From contig SBHH01000359.1 in NCBI GenBank assembly GCA_006226265.1, forward strand, positions 1-15,036: a stretch of DNA of 15,036 bases. Direction: 5' to 3'. This stretch comes from Alphaproteobacteria bacterium (GTDB lineage Bacteria; Pseudomonadota; Alphaproteobacteria; Sneathiellales; Sneathiellaceae). Positions 6,624 through 15,035 of this stretch are shown in pieces (the first letter of the stretch is position 1; each line of letters opens with the position of its first letter). The translations under genes and the position numbers were made by a program. A model generated the notes under the pieces. That model was not told where the DNA came from. It did not search any database and saw only the letters and a program-made list of their open reading frames with translations.

Positions 6624-7673
6624 ATGCATAAATTCGAGATGAAACGGCGAACGTTCCTGAAAAGCGCCGCTACGCTATCCGCAGGTGCCACCATTTCAGG
6701 CGCACTGCCCGCCTGGGCATCGACCAAGGAAGCCGTCATGGCAACATGGGGCGGCGATTATTCCCGCCTGCTGGGCGAAATAGTGCAACCGATTTCCATG
6801 AAGAAGGATGATGTCTCGGTTGTTTTCGATACCGGCAGCACCAGCGCCCGAAAGACCAAGGTCATTGCTCAATCAAAACGACCGACGAATGCGTTGGATG
6901 TTGTGAGTTTCGCCAATTCGGATATGCATCTGTTGAGTGAAAATGGTTATCTTGCGCAGCTGACGGAAAAGGAAATTCCGGAACTGAAGAATGTTTATCC
7001 GCAATTCGCAACCAGCTATTCAATTCCGCATATCTATAGCGCATTGGTAATCGTCTATAACAAGGACAAGGTAAAGGCGCCCAAATCCTACAAGGATCTC
7101 TGGAACAGGGAGTATGAGGGCAAGATCGGTCTCGCCAATGCGCTTTACGCGCAGGCCATTGTGGCCTCCGCTCTTGCCCATGGCGGCTCCAACGAAAATT
7201 TTGAACCTGGCTATAAACCGCTGCTGGAGCTTAAAAAGGCCGGTGCAAAAATCCTTCCCTCCAATGAAGCCGTCGCCAATGCCTTCAAGAGCGGGGATAT
7301 CGGCGTCACACTGATGTGGCGCGCCCGGGCCTATCAATGGAAGAAACTCGGTTTACCGCTTGCCTTTGCCGTTCCGTCAGAAGGCGCGCTACCGGTAATT
7401 TTCGAAGCCGCGATGACCAGAAATGCCGGTCATCCGGAAGCCGCCACCGTGTTCCTCAACGCCATGCTGAACCCGGAAGCACAGGCAGGTTTCGCCGAAA
7501 AGATGGGTTACATTCCAACCGTCAGGAACGCCAAACTGCCGGGCGATTTGATGGAAACGATTGGCTTCAGCGACACCGACCGGGAGAATTTCGTCAAGAC
7601 CAACTACGCCTACGTGGCGGAGCAGGGTCGGAAAATGCTCGAGTGGTGGTCGCAGACCTTTAAGGCTGCGTAA
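6624..7673 (+). CDS. ABC transporter substrate-binding protein, PotD-like, Tat-type signal
   Basis: A periplasmic binding protein of the spermidine/putrescine-like family, 349 residues. The N-terminus has a twin-arginine motif, KRRTFLKSAA (7-16), then a weakly hydrophobic stretch ending in PAWA (29-32). Export in a folded state through Tat is therefore likely. The mature protein opens with ATWGGDYSR, typical of this group, and has LWNREYEGKIGL and the late RARAY region expected of a two-lobe fold. The start at 6624 follows AGGAGGAG (6613-6620). Longer in-frame starts reach back to 6450 inside the ATPase gene and are rejected because the Tat signal would become internal. The gene sits between ATPase and second permease. 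The ligand is unknown; the acidic residues that bind polyamines in PotD cannot be aligned reliably by eye. Confidence 0.92.
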   Translation: MHKFEMKRRTFLKSAATLSAGATISGALPAWASTKEAVMATWGGDYSRLLGEIVQPISMKKDDVSVVFDTGSTSARKTKVIAQSKRPTNALDVVSFANSDMHLLSENGYLAQLTEKEIPELKNVYPQFATSYSIPHIYSALVIVYNKDKVKAPKSYKDLWNREYEGKIGLANALYAQAIVASALAHGGSNENFEPGYKPLLELKKAGAKILPSNEAVANAFKSGDIGVTLMWRARAYQWKKLGLPLAFAVPSEGALPVIFEAAMTRNAGHPEAATVFLNAMLNPEAQAGFAEKMGYIPTVRNAKLPGDLMETIGFSDTDRENFVKTNYAYVAEQGRKMLEWWSQTFKAA

Positions 7674-7691
7674 CGGAAGAAATCCGGTCCC

Positions 7692-8558
7692 ATGACAAAA
7701 CCCAGCAGACAGGCCATGACCGCGTCCATGATGATGATCCCCGCAACGGGGATCATCCTTCTGGCGCTTGTTATTCCTGCGCTCATTCTCCTGCGCTACA
7801 GTTTTAACGCCTATGACCCGACCCAGCTTATGGTCGAGGCCTTCACGCTGGACAATTACACAAGATTCTTTCACGAACCCTATTTTCAGCAGGTCATGAT
7901 CACGACGCTGACCGTTTCGCTTGAATGTACGCTGGCCAGCCTGTTGCTTGGCTATCCGGTCGCCTATTTTCTCGCGACGACCAGATCGCGGTTTAAAAGC
8001 CTGCTGATCATCCTGACGATTTTCCCGCTGCTGGTCGGGAATGTCGTCCGGGCGGCTGGCTGGATGACCCTTTTCGGCACGAAAGGCTTTATCAATGTCG
8101 TGCTGATGTATCTCGATATTATCGATAGTCCGATCAAGATGATGTATACGACTTTTTCCGTCTTCGTCGGTATGCTCTGCGTCATCCTGCCCTTCATGAT
8201 CCTGACCCTGCAAGGGGTTCTGGAGAGCATCGATTTCTCCCTGACGGAGGCCGCCGAAAACCTCGGTGCATCGCCTTTCACGGCTTTCCGGCGGGTGATC
8301 CTGCCGCTTTCCCTGCCCGGCATCGCAACCGGATCGATCCTCGTGTTCATCCTGTGCATGAATGCCTATTCGACACCGGTCCTGCTGGGCGGTCCCAGTT
8401 TCTCGATGATGGCGCCCGCGCTTTATGACCAGATCGCCTCCGCGTCGAACTGGCCGTTCGGGGCGGCGCTCGCCTTTATCCTGACTCTCGCCACCATTCT
8501 CGCAACCCTGATTTCGAGCCTTTATTTCCGGCGCAAGCTGAAAGCGATGGCGGCATAG
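7692..8558 (+). CDS. ABC transporter permease, PotB-like
   Basis: The second inner-membrane permease of the importer, 288 residues, normal for PotB. Six membrane segments are apparent. The coupling loop TEAAENLGASPFTAFRRVIL (185-204) then PLSLPG carries the EAA motif. The segment NAYSTPVLLGGPSFSMM (224-240) is a PotB-type signature. It starts 18 bases after the binding-protein stop, with GGAAG upstream of the ATG at 7692. An 11-bp perfect hairpin lies inside its first 22 codons. It completes the transporter with the permease at 4725; gene order permease-ATPase-binding protein-permease is unlike the potABCD order of enteric bacteria. Confidence 0.94.
   Translation: MTKPSRQAMTASMMMIPATGIILLALVIPALILLRYSFNAYDPTQLMVEAFTLDNYTRFFHEPYFQQVMITTLTVSLECTLASLLLGYPVAYFLATTRSRFKSLLIILTIFPLLVGNVVRAAGWMTLFGTKGFINVVLMYLDIIDSPIKMMYTTFSVFVGMLCVILPFMILTLQGVLESIDFSLTEAAENLGASPFTAFRRVILPLSLPGIATGSILVFILCMNAYSTPVLLGGPSFSMMAPALYDQIASASNWPFGAALAFILTLATILATLISSLYFRRKLKAMAA
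7733..7757 (+). promoter_or_regulatory. Strong hairpin just after the ABC binding-protein gene
   Basis: GATGATCCCCG (7733-7743) and CGGGGATCATC (7747-7757) form a perfect 11-bp stem with a CAA loop. It begins 60 bases past the binding-protein stop and 42 bases into the PotB-like gene, encoding part of MMMIPATGIIL. No T run follows. It could slow 3' decay of the upstream mRNA or early translation of the permease. Function is inferred; the symmetry is directly visible. Confidence 0.45.
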
Positions 8559-8614
8559 GGCTGGGCAAAAAAATCACGTCACAATCAACCAACAAACCAG
8601 AAAGGTATCCGACC

Positions 8615-9805
8615 ATGAGCTTCCTATCTACTGACGTCTATGAGTATCGGCGCGAGTTGCTGGACACTATGATGGATGAAAACGGCCTCGATGGCGTTGT
8701 CATTTTCGGCGCCGATTTCTTCCAGTTTTTCTCGAACTTCCATGTTGACGTGCAGACATGGGAGCGCCCCATTGCCCTGATCATCCCTCGGAAAGGTGAG
8801 CCCGTCGCCATTCTGAATGCGCTTTCCACCCACCATATTGGTTTTGCCCGCGACCGCGGCAGCCTTTGGACAGGAGAGGTCGATTACTATTGTGAATTCC
8901 CGGTCGCCGCGGATGATCCCCGTAATCCCAAGGGATTTATAGAACAACTTGCGGACAAACTTAACGCCCTCGGTCTTTCCGACGCCATGCTCGGGATTGA
9001 CAGCGGGTCCGGGTATCTCGCCAAAGTCGGGGAGACTCACCGCAACCTCAAGGTCAAAACTCTAGTCGCAGAATTCCGGGCCCTTCGCTGGATCAAACAC
9101 AGCGAAGAAATCGATATTATGAAAAAGCTCTGCGCCCTTACTGACTGGATGCAGGGCCATTACCGGCAAGGCATCCGCCCCGGTCGCCTGGTGCATGAAC
9201 TGGACTATTCCATTGCGACGAAAACCTTCGAGGAAGCGGCAAAGCGCTATCCTGGTGAAAATTTCGAGTTGCGCTTCTTCACTTTGAGCGGCCCCTCCTC
9301 CTCGTCTCCGCACGGCGATACGGGACAGGCCGGAGCCTGCATTCAGGAGGGCGACGGCATCGTCAATATTCTTATCCCGCGCCTCAACGGTGTAACGATC
9401 GAGAACGAACGAACATATTTCTGCGGCAAACCGTCCGATCTGCAGCGCTGCGCGTTCGAAGCGGCACGCCTTGCCAACCTTGCCGCTATCGAGCAACTGG
9501 TCGCCGGCAATTCGGTCAGCGCTGTCGATGAAGCCCCGCGTCGGATTTTTGCCGAGCATGGCTTCTCTCGCAATATCATGCATCGCACCGGCCATGGCAT
9601 GGGCCTGATCGGCCACGAATTTCCGGAAGACATGGCCTTCAATGACCGGCCGCTGATCGAGAATGAGGTCTATTCGGCGGAGCCCGGCATTTACCTTCCA
9701 GGTGTCGGCGGCTTCCGTTTCGACGATACAGTTGTAGTCGGGGAGGCCGGTCCGATCGTGCTCACCACCACACCGAAGGATCTGGCAAGCCAGACCATCA
9801 ACTGA
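8615..9805 (+). CDS. Creatinase-like / Xaa-Pro peptidase-like M24 family hydrolase
   Basis: A 396-residue two-domain protein: an N-terminal creatinase-type domain (about 10-155) and a C-terminal pita-bread catalytic domain (about 165-390). H233 (SSSPHG), H327 (GHGMG) and E356 (AEPGIY) are present. Of the five usual metal ligands, however, the first Asp is replaced by I252, the second by E263 (before ERT) and the last Glu by D370 (RFDD). The stretch GDGIVNILIP...ERTYF resembles metal-free creatinase more than prolidase. The enzyme is therefore more likely a C-N hydrolase acting on a small imported compound than a classical dinuclear-metal peptidase. It has no signal peptide, so it is cytoplasmic. 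It is last in the ABC operon, 56 bases after the permease, with AAAGG (8601-8605) before its ATG, and its substrate is probably what that transporter brings in. Confidence 0.88.
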   Translation: MSFLSTDVYEYRRELLDTMMDENGLDGVVIFGADFFQFFSNFHVDVQTWERPIALIIPRKGEPVAILNALSTHHIGFARDRGSLWTGEVDYYCEFPVAADDPRNPKGFIEQLADKLNALGLSDAMLGIDSGSGYLAKVGETHRNLKVKTLVAEFRALRWIKHSEEIDIMKKLCALTDWMQGHYRQGIRPGRLVHELDYSIATKTFEEAAKRYPGENFELRFFTLSGPSSSSPHGDTGQAGACIQEGDGIVNILIPRLNGVTIENERTYFCGKPSDLQRCAFEAARLANLAAIEQLVAGNSVSAVDEAPRRIFAEHGFSRNIMHRTGHGMGLIGHEFPEDMAFNDRPLIENEVYSAEPGIYLPGVGGFRFDDTVVVGEAGPIVLTTTPKDLASQTIN

Positions 9806-9904
9806 CCAATTACAGGTTCTAGCAACGGGCTCAACTCCCTGTCCCATTGCTGCATGGTATGGCCTGCAGACAGCTTTGCCGCAGTTTGTCGCCATGCCGT
9901 ACTT

Positions 9905-9937
9905 AACCGGAAGGGTAATCCCTTCCGGTTCTTTTTT
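9905..9937 (+). terminator. Intrinsic terminator of the ABC operon
   Basis: AACCGGAAGGG (9905-9915) and CCCTTCCGGTT (9920-9930) form a perfect 11-bp stem with a TAAT loop, followed by CTTTTTT (9931-9937). It lies 100 bases after the M24 hydrolase stop and immediately after the stop of the convergent synthetase. In the plus direction it is a textbook rho-independent terminator. In the minus direction only TTAAGT follows, so it is probably weaker there. Confidence 0.92.
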
Positions 9938-9940
9938 ACC

Positions 9941-11572
9941 TCAATTGCTTTCCCGGAGCTCCACCCGGCGGATCTTGCCGGAGATAGTTTTCGGGAGTTC
10001 CGTCACAAACTCTATTTTCCGCGGATATTTATATGGCGCCGTCAGGTTCTTGCAAAACTCCTGAATTTCCTTTGCGAGTGCCTCGCTCGCCAGCGCCGGG
10101 TTTTTGAGGATGATATAGCCCTTGACCAGCTGGCCGCGCATCTCGTCCGGCACACCGATGACTGCGCTTTCCACCACTTCGGGATGTTCCAGAAGAGCAC
10201 TTTCCACCTCGAAAGGACTGATGCGATAGGCGCCGGAGCTGATCAGGTCATCGGCCCGCCCTTCGAACCAGAGATAGCCGTCCGCATCGCGCCGTGCCGT
10301 ATCGCCGGTATAGTACCAGCCGTTTCGGAATGCGGCCGTATCAAGCTCGGCCTCCGTCAGGTAGCCCTTGAACAGGCCGGGCGGCCAGCTGCCTTCCGTA
10401 TTGACGGCAATATGACCGACTTCGTCATCCGGCATACGGTTACCATCGTCATCGACGATATCGACATTGAAGCCCGGCACGGTCTTGCCCATGGAGCCGA
10501 AGCGGATTTCCATTCCCGGGAAATTGCCAACGATATTGATCGTTTCTGTCTGCCCATAACCATCGGCGATGACATTGCCGGTATGTTTCTGCCAATAGCG
10601 GATGACTTCCGGATTCAAAGGCTCCCCCGCCCCCATCGACCGGCGAAGGGAGGAGAAATCATAGCCGTCAAGGTCTTGCTGTGCGAACAGGCGATAGACG
10701 GTCGGCGGCGCACAGAAGGTGGAGACTTTAAGCTTTTCGATCATCTTCAGATGAAAAATCGGATCAAACGCCCCTTCCCCGTCATAAAGCACAACATGCG
10801 CGCCGACGAGAAGCGGCGGGAACAGAAGCCCCCAGGCGGCCTTGGCCCAGCCAGTATCGGTCAAGGTCCAGTGCACGTCGCCCTCACGCAAATCCATCCA
10901 GAAAAGCGCCGTCGCCGCATGGGCAAGCGCATAGCCGAAATCGCGCGGCACCAGCTTCGGCATCGATGTGGTGCCAGAGGTGAAATAGGCCATCATCATA
11001 TCCGTGCTCCGGATCGCGGGAAGGCTCGCCCGGTCAAGATCGGGAGAGGCTTCAGCGAGCAAATCTTCGAAGGAGAGCCAGCCCGGATGCGTCCCGCCCA
11101 CGACGATGCAATGCTCGACCTTCGGGCATTGATCCCGCACCTCATCAAACTTCACACAATGCTCCGGCGTGACGACGATGAACCTCGCGCCCGATGCCTG
11201 CACCCGGTAAGCTATATCCTTCGCGGTCAAAAGGTTGGTGCCCGGCATGGAGATCGCACCGATTTTCATGCAGCCGAACAGGACCGTGTACCAGGCTGGA
11301 ATACGGCCGATGATGACGCAACCGAAATCCCCCTTGGTGATGCCAAGCGACGAGAGGGCATTAGCGAAGCGGCTGGACTGCTCGGAAAAATCGGAATAGG
11401 TGATGTTCCGGATATCCGATCCATCCCGCGACACCGCAATGATCGCCGTGCCGTCCCTTTCGCGGGCACGGACATCGATCACGTCATAGGCAAAGTTGAA
11501 ATCCTCCGGGATATCGAGGCGGTATTCCTTCCGGGCCACCTCGTAATCGCGGGTCTGCTCAAGTACATCCAT
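9941..11572 (-). CDS. Acyl-CoA synthetase, medium-chain (ACSM)-like
   Basis: An AMP-forming ligase, 543 residues, which activates a carboxylic acid with ATP and CoA. Motifs in order are the phosphate loop TSGTTSMPK (198-206), TDTGWAKAAWG (238-248), adenine-site YGQTET (339-344), YTGD (421-424), hinge GRADDLI (438-444) and C-terminal lysine K533 in ISGKIRR. The DTGW segment, the TAPYKYPRKIEFV stretch (511-523) and LPKTISGK resemble medium-chain and aromatic acid ligases (ACSM group). The phosphate loop has Ser where many relatives have Gly. The start follows GGGAGGG by six bases. It is third in the minus-strand operon, 39 bases after the FadD-type synthetase, and converges on the ABC operon at the 9905-9937 terminator. 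A medium-chain or aromatic substrate is suggested, not shown. Confidence 0.93.
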   Translation of the reverse strand: MDVLEQTRDYEVARKEYRLDIPEDFNFAYDVIDVRARERDGTAIIAVSRDGSDIRNITYSDFSEQSSRFANALSSLGITKGDFGCVIIGRIPAWYTVLFGCMKIGAISMPGTNLLTAKDIAYRVQASGARFIVVTPEHCVKFDEVRDQCPKVEHCIVVGGTHPGWLSFEDLLAEASPDLDRASLPAIRSTDMMMAYFTSGTTSMPKLVPRDFGYALAHAATALFWMDLREGDVHWTLTDTGWAKAAWGLLFPPLLVGAHVVLYDGEGAFDPIFHLKMIEKLKVSTFCAPPTVYRLFAQQDLDGYDFSSLRRSMGAGEPLNPEVIRYWQKHTGNVIADGYGQTETINIVGNFPGMEIRFGSMGKTVPGFNVDIVDDDGNRMPDDEVGHIAVNTEGSWPPGLFKGYLTEAELDTAAFRNGWYYTGDTARRDADGYLWFEGRADDLISSGAYRISPFEVESALLEHPEVVESAVIGVPDEMRGQLVKGYIILKNPALASEALAKEIQEFCKNLTAPYKYPRKIEFVTELPKTISGKIRRVELRESN

Positions 11573-11611
11573 TTTTTCCCTCCCTGAAAACGGATGCGGT
11601 CTCTGGCTCCC

Positions 11612-13390
11612 CTATACCGGATTTTTCAGCTGTTTCACCATTTCATCCCGCATGACAAATTTCTGCGGCTTGCCGGTGACGGTCATGGGAAGTTCGGACA
11701 CCATCCGTACATATCGCGGAATCTTATAATGCGCGATCTGGTTCTGACAATAGGCCTTTACCGCCGCCTCGTCGAGGGAGGCCCCGTTCCGTGTGACGAT
11801 CCAGGCGCAGACCTCCTCGCCAAACTTGTCGTCCGGCACGCCGAAGACCTGAACTTCCTGAATATCGGGATGGATGAAAAGAAATTCCTCGATCTCGCGG
11901 GGGTAAATATTTTCGCCGCCCCGGATGATCATATCCTTCAGGCGACCGACAATCTGGCAATAGCCTTCCGCGTCGAGAATGGCGAGATCGCCCGTCCGCA
12001 TCCAGCCACCGTCAACGATGGCCTCATTCGTCCGTTCCTCATCTTCCCAATAGCCCCGCATGACAGAATATCCGCGTGTCCAGAGCTCTCCCTGCTCGCC
12101 CACAGCAACCTCGGCACCCGCTTCGCCCACAATTTTCACTTCGACATGGGGATGGATGCGGCCAACGGTCGCGACCCGCTTCTCAAGCGGATCATCGACA
12201 TCGCTCTGGAAGGAAACGGGGGAGGTTTCGGTCATGCCGTAGCAGATAGTCACTTCCGACATGTTCATCTGCTGGATGACGCGCTTCATCACCTCGATCG
12301 GGCAAGGCGCCCCCGCCATGACACCGGTACGAAGGCTGGTGAGATCGAACTCCGAGAGTTTCGGATGATCGACCATAGCAACAAACATGGTCGGCACGCC
12401 ATAAAGCGCCGTGCAGCGTTCCCTTGCGACAGCGGTAAGCGTTTCGAGGGGATCGAAAGCCTCCCCCGGGAAGACCATGCAGGCACCGCGGGACACACAG
12501 CCAAGCGATCCCATCACCATGCCGAAACAATGATAGAGCGGTACCGGAATGCAAAGCCGGTCGGCCTCCGTGAAATTCATCCGCCCGACCACATTCGCCG
12601 CGTTATTGACGATATTGAAATGGGTGAGCGTCGCTCCCTTCGGCGCACCGGTCGTACCGGAGGTGAACTGGATATTGATCGGATCGTCAGGGGAGAGCGA
12701 CTTGGTGATACTGTCGAGCCGGAGCTGCTGCGCCGGACCGCCAAGCCCCTGGATTTCGCTGAACGGATAGATCCCGGCCCCAGGCGCATCGGTAAGCCCG
12801 ATCACGATTTTAAGGGCAGGCAGTTTCGCGGCATTGAGCCGCCCGGGCTCGCATTTCTCAAGCTCGGGCGCGAGGGTCCGGATCATCTGCAGATAATCGG
12901 AGGATTTGAACTTGTCCGCCGTGATCAGTGCGCGGCAGCCCGACTTGTTGAGCGCATATTCGAGTTCCGAAAGCCGGTAGGCCGGGTTAATATTGACGAG
13001 GATCAGGCCGATCCGCGCCGTCGCATATTGCGTCAGGATCCATTCGATCCGGTTCGGCGACCAAATCCCGATCCGGTCCCCTTTCTCAAGCCCGAGCGCC
13101 AGCAGGCCGGAGGCCAGTGCATCAATTTCCCGGTCGAGATCGTAATAGGTGAGCTTCTTCCCCTCCGCCGGGAAAACCAGCGCATCGCGCGGCCCGAATT
13201 TCGAGACAGTCTCGCGGAACATGTCGGGGATGGTGATATATTTGAGCGGTTCCGATTTCTCCCCTGCCACATAGGAGCGGTTATTCTCCGGCGCGATCAG
13301 GCCGCTCTTGTCTTTCGTCTCCCCTTCCGTCGTCTCAACGGCGACCTTACCGATCTTGTCTGCAAGGCTTTCGTTCAGAATGGACATCAT
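11612..13390 (-). CDS. Acyl-CoA synthetase, FadD/ACSF2-like
   Basis: A second AMP-forming acid-CoA ligase, 592 residues, of a different subgroup from its neighbour. Motifs: phosphate loop [10 protein letters not shown] (243-252), [11 protein letters not shown] (284-294), YGMTET (384-389), TGD (466-468), hinge GRLKDMI (482-488), [14 protein letters not shown] (491-504) and the C-terminal catalytic lysine K574 in TVTGKPQK. The first 45 residues form a charged extension before the usual N-terminus. The start has two adjacent ATGs (13390 and 13387) behind GGGAG, five or eight bases away. It begins 12 bases after the amidase stop, so it is co-transcribed, and could activate the acid that the amidase releases. 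The chain-length preference is not readable from the sequence. Confidence 0.94.
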   Translation of the reverse strand: MMSILNESLADKIGKVAVETTEGETKDKSGLIAPENNRSYVAGEKSEPLKYITIPDMFRETVSKFGPRDALVFPAEGKKLTYYDLDREIDALASGLLALGLEKGDRIGIWSPNRIEWILTQYATARIGLILVNINPAYRLSELEYALNKSGCRALITADKFKSSDYLQMIRTLAPELEKCEPGRLNAAKLPALKIVIGLTDAPGAGIYPFSEIQGLGGPAQQLRLDSITKSLSPDDPINIQFTSGTTGAPKGATLTHFNIVNNAANVVGRMNFTEADRLCIPVPLYHCFGMVMGSLGCVSRGACMVFPGEAFDPLETLTAVARERCTALYGVPTMFVAMVDHPKLSEFDLTSLRTGVMAGAPCPIEVMKRVIQQMNMSEVTICYGMTETSPVSFQSDVDDPLEKRVATVGRIHPHVEVKIVGEAGAEVAVGEQGELWTRGYSVMRGYWEDEERTNEAIVDGGWMRTGDLAILDAEGYCQIVGRLKDMIIRGGENIYPREIEEFLFIHPDIQEVQVFGVPDDKFGEEVCAWIVTRNGASLDEAAVKAYCQNQIAHYKIPRYVRMVSELPMTVTGKPQKFVMRDEMVKQLKNPV

Positions 13391-13402
13391 TATTTCTCCC
13401 GT

Positions 13403-14917
13403 TTAGAAGGTCCGCCAATCCCCGCTTTGTTCAAAGGCATGGGCAGCCTGATATATTGTCATTTCGCAATAGTCGTCCGCAACGAGCATCATTCCGATCG
13501 GCAATCCTTCGCTCAAGCCGCAAGGGATCGACATGGCCGGAAAGTGGCCGGAATTGAAGGCCGAGGTATTGCCGACCATTTCAAAGGCCCGGGTCACATA
13601 TTCCATCAGGCTGGCATCCGGCGCCGGAATTTTCTGCGCCTTCATCGGCAGGGTCGGAACCAGCAGAAGATCGAACTTCCGGAACATCTCCTTGTATTTT
13701 GTACGGACGAGCCGCATCAGATTCTGCGCCTTGCCGTAGAAACGGCCGCGGTATTGCGTCTGGAAAAACTCCCCGATGAACATACAGGTTTTGAGGGAGT
13801 GAGACAATTCATCTGCGCGGCTCCGCCAGTTTCCGAAATGATCGATCATGGAGGGAAGATAGAGCCCTTCATAATTCGTCCCGCCGCAATTGCCGTGCAT
13901 CATGTGATCCTGCAACCCTTCCACCGTGATGGCAACCCAGGCATCGCCCGCAAGATTATGTTCGGGCAGGGAAATTTCGCTCACAATCGCACCGAGCCTT
14001 GCAAATCGCTCCGCCGCCTCGCGCACCTTGGCATCGACATCGGCCTCGCTTTCCGGGCGGCCGAAGCCTTCTTTCAGAATACCGATCCTGAGGCCATTGC
14101 AGCCACGGTCGAGCGCCTCTGTATAGCGATAGACTTTCGGCGCATACTGCCGCGGATCGAGCCCGTCTTCGCCCGCCAGCACTTCAAGGAACAGCGCATT
14201 GTCGGCGACATTGCTGGTGATCGGCCCGACATGATCTATCGTCTGCTCAACCGGCATGATCCCGGTATAGGGCACCAGGCCATGGGTTGCCTTCATGCCA
14301 TAGACCCCGCAGTTGGAGGAGGGGATGCGGATCGATCCGCCCTGATCCCCGGCAATGGCCATATCCACCTCGCCCGAGGCGACAAGGGCGGCGGACCCGC
14401 TGGACGATCCGCCCGCCATATATCCATGCTTCCAGGGATTATGAACCGGGCCTGTGGCATTTGTGTGGCTGCCTCCGGAAAGACAGAGATTTTCGCAATG
14501 GGACTTGCCGACGATGATGGCGCCCGCATCGAGAATGCGGGTCACGATGGTCGCATCGATCTCGGGCGTATATCCCTCCATGATAGAAGAGCCGTTCATC
14601 ATCGGCACGCCAGCAAGGCAGACCGTATCCTTCAAGACAATTTTCTTGTCGCGGAGGGGGCCGTCCATCGCCCCCTTGATATTGGTTTTGTAGTACCAGG
14701 CATTGAGCGGGTTTTCAGAAGGCGACGGCCGGTAGCCCGGGGAACGCGGATAGCGCACCTCTGGCAGATAGTCAGGCAGCGCATCCAGCCGGTCATAGCT
14801 CTGGATATAAGGCTCCATGATCTCGGAAAACTGGCGAAGTTCGTCATCGCTCAAGGACATGTTGAAGCGGTCCGCCATGGCGCGCATCTGTGAAAGGCTT
14901 GGACGTTTGACTGTCAT
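13403..14917 (-). CDS. Amidase, amidase-signature family (nitrile-pathway aliphatic/aryl amidase type)
   Basis: Hydrolyses a carboxamide to the acid and ammonia. From the ATG at 14917 it has 504 residues. The Ser-cisSer-Lys triad is K96 (VLKDTV), S171 (GGSSSGS) and S195 (DQGGSIRIP). As I recall, the Rhodococcus N-771 amidase triad carries these same numbers, which supports both the family and the start. The stretch GVYGMKATHGLVPYTG (204-219) and IDHVGPIT (227-234) are typical of amidases found beside nitrile hydratases, but none is visible here. Longer in-frame starts up to 15004 exist; the 14917 start has GGGGAC (14927-14922) about four bases upstream and is preferred. It lies 16 bases after a partial upstream gene and 12 before the synthetase, all in one operon. 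The exact amide is unknown. Confidence 0.93.
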   Translation of the reverse strand: MTVKRPSLSQMRAMADRFNMSLSDDELRQFSEIMEPYIQSYDRLDALPDYLPEVRYPRSPGYRPSPSENPLNAWYYKTNIKGAMDGPLRDKKIVLKDTVCLAGVPMMNGSSIMEGYTPEIDATIVTRILDAGAIIVGKSHCENLCLSGGSHTNATGPVHNPWKHGYMAGGSSSGSAALVASGEVDMAIAGDQGGSIRIPSSNCGVYGMKATHGLVPYTGIMPVEQTIDHVGPITSNVADNALFLEVLAGEDGLDPRQYAPKVYRYTEALDRGCNGLRIGILKEGFGRPESEADVDAKVREAAERFARLGAIVSEISLPEHNLAGDAWVAITVEGLQDHMMHGNCGGTNYEGLYLPSMIDHFGNWRSRADELSHSLKTCMFIGEFFQTQYRGRFYGKAQNLMRLVRTKYKEMFRKFDLLLVPTLPMKAQKIPAPDASLMEYVTRAFEMVGNTSAFNSGHFPAMSIPCGLSEGLPIGMMLVADDYCEMTIYQAAHAFEQSGDWRTF

Positions 14918-14933
14918 ATTGGTCCCCGGAAAG

Positions 14934-15035
14934 TTATATGGCTTGTCGCTCGCTTGCGCGGGCGCGCTGGAGCTTGTTGCACGGGAAGGTTTCGATGCGG
15001 GCAATGTTGCCCCCGTCGCGCCGGTCGTCCGGACG
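14934..15035 (-). CDS. C-terminal end of an unidentified gene upstream of the amidase
   Basis: Reading the minus strand from 15035, a frame stays open for 33 codons to TAA at 14936-14934. Codon third positions are almost all G or C, as in the neighbouring genes, which is better than in the two other frames. The decoded tail reads in part DGGNIARIETFPCNKLQRAR. It stops 16 bases before the amidase ATG, as expected for the preceding gene of the same operon. It is too short to assign to a family. The amidase frame is also open here, so a different explanation is an N-terminal amidase extension. Confidence 0.45.
   Translation of the reverse strand, partial: RPDDRRDGGNIARIETFPCNKLQRARASERQAI

Noticed and set aside
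7389..8213. A 274-codon minus-strand open frame
   Set aside because: It is the complement of the binding-protein end and PotB-like permease. Its charged, low-order composition does not look like a protein.
8615..9805. DddP-type DMSP lyase or ectoine hydrolase DoeA
   Set aside because: Both belong to the same M24 superfamily, but the length and metal-ligand pattern do not fit DddP, and no other ectoine-degradation genes are nearby.
9854..11587. A 577-codon plus-strand open frame opposite the ACSM-like synthetase
   Set aside because: It runs straight through a perfect intrinsic terminator and is the antisense shadow of an intact synthetase gene.
11594..14893. A 1099-codon plus-strand open frame opposite the amidase and FadD-type genes
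   Set aside because: It is antisense to two genes with complete catalytic motifs. Its composition (many Arg, His, Asp, Ile without domain structure) is typical of the complement of GC-biased codons, and the run results from few TTA/CTA/TCA codons on the coding strand.
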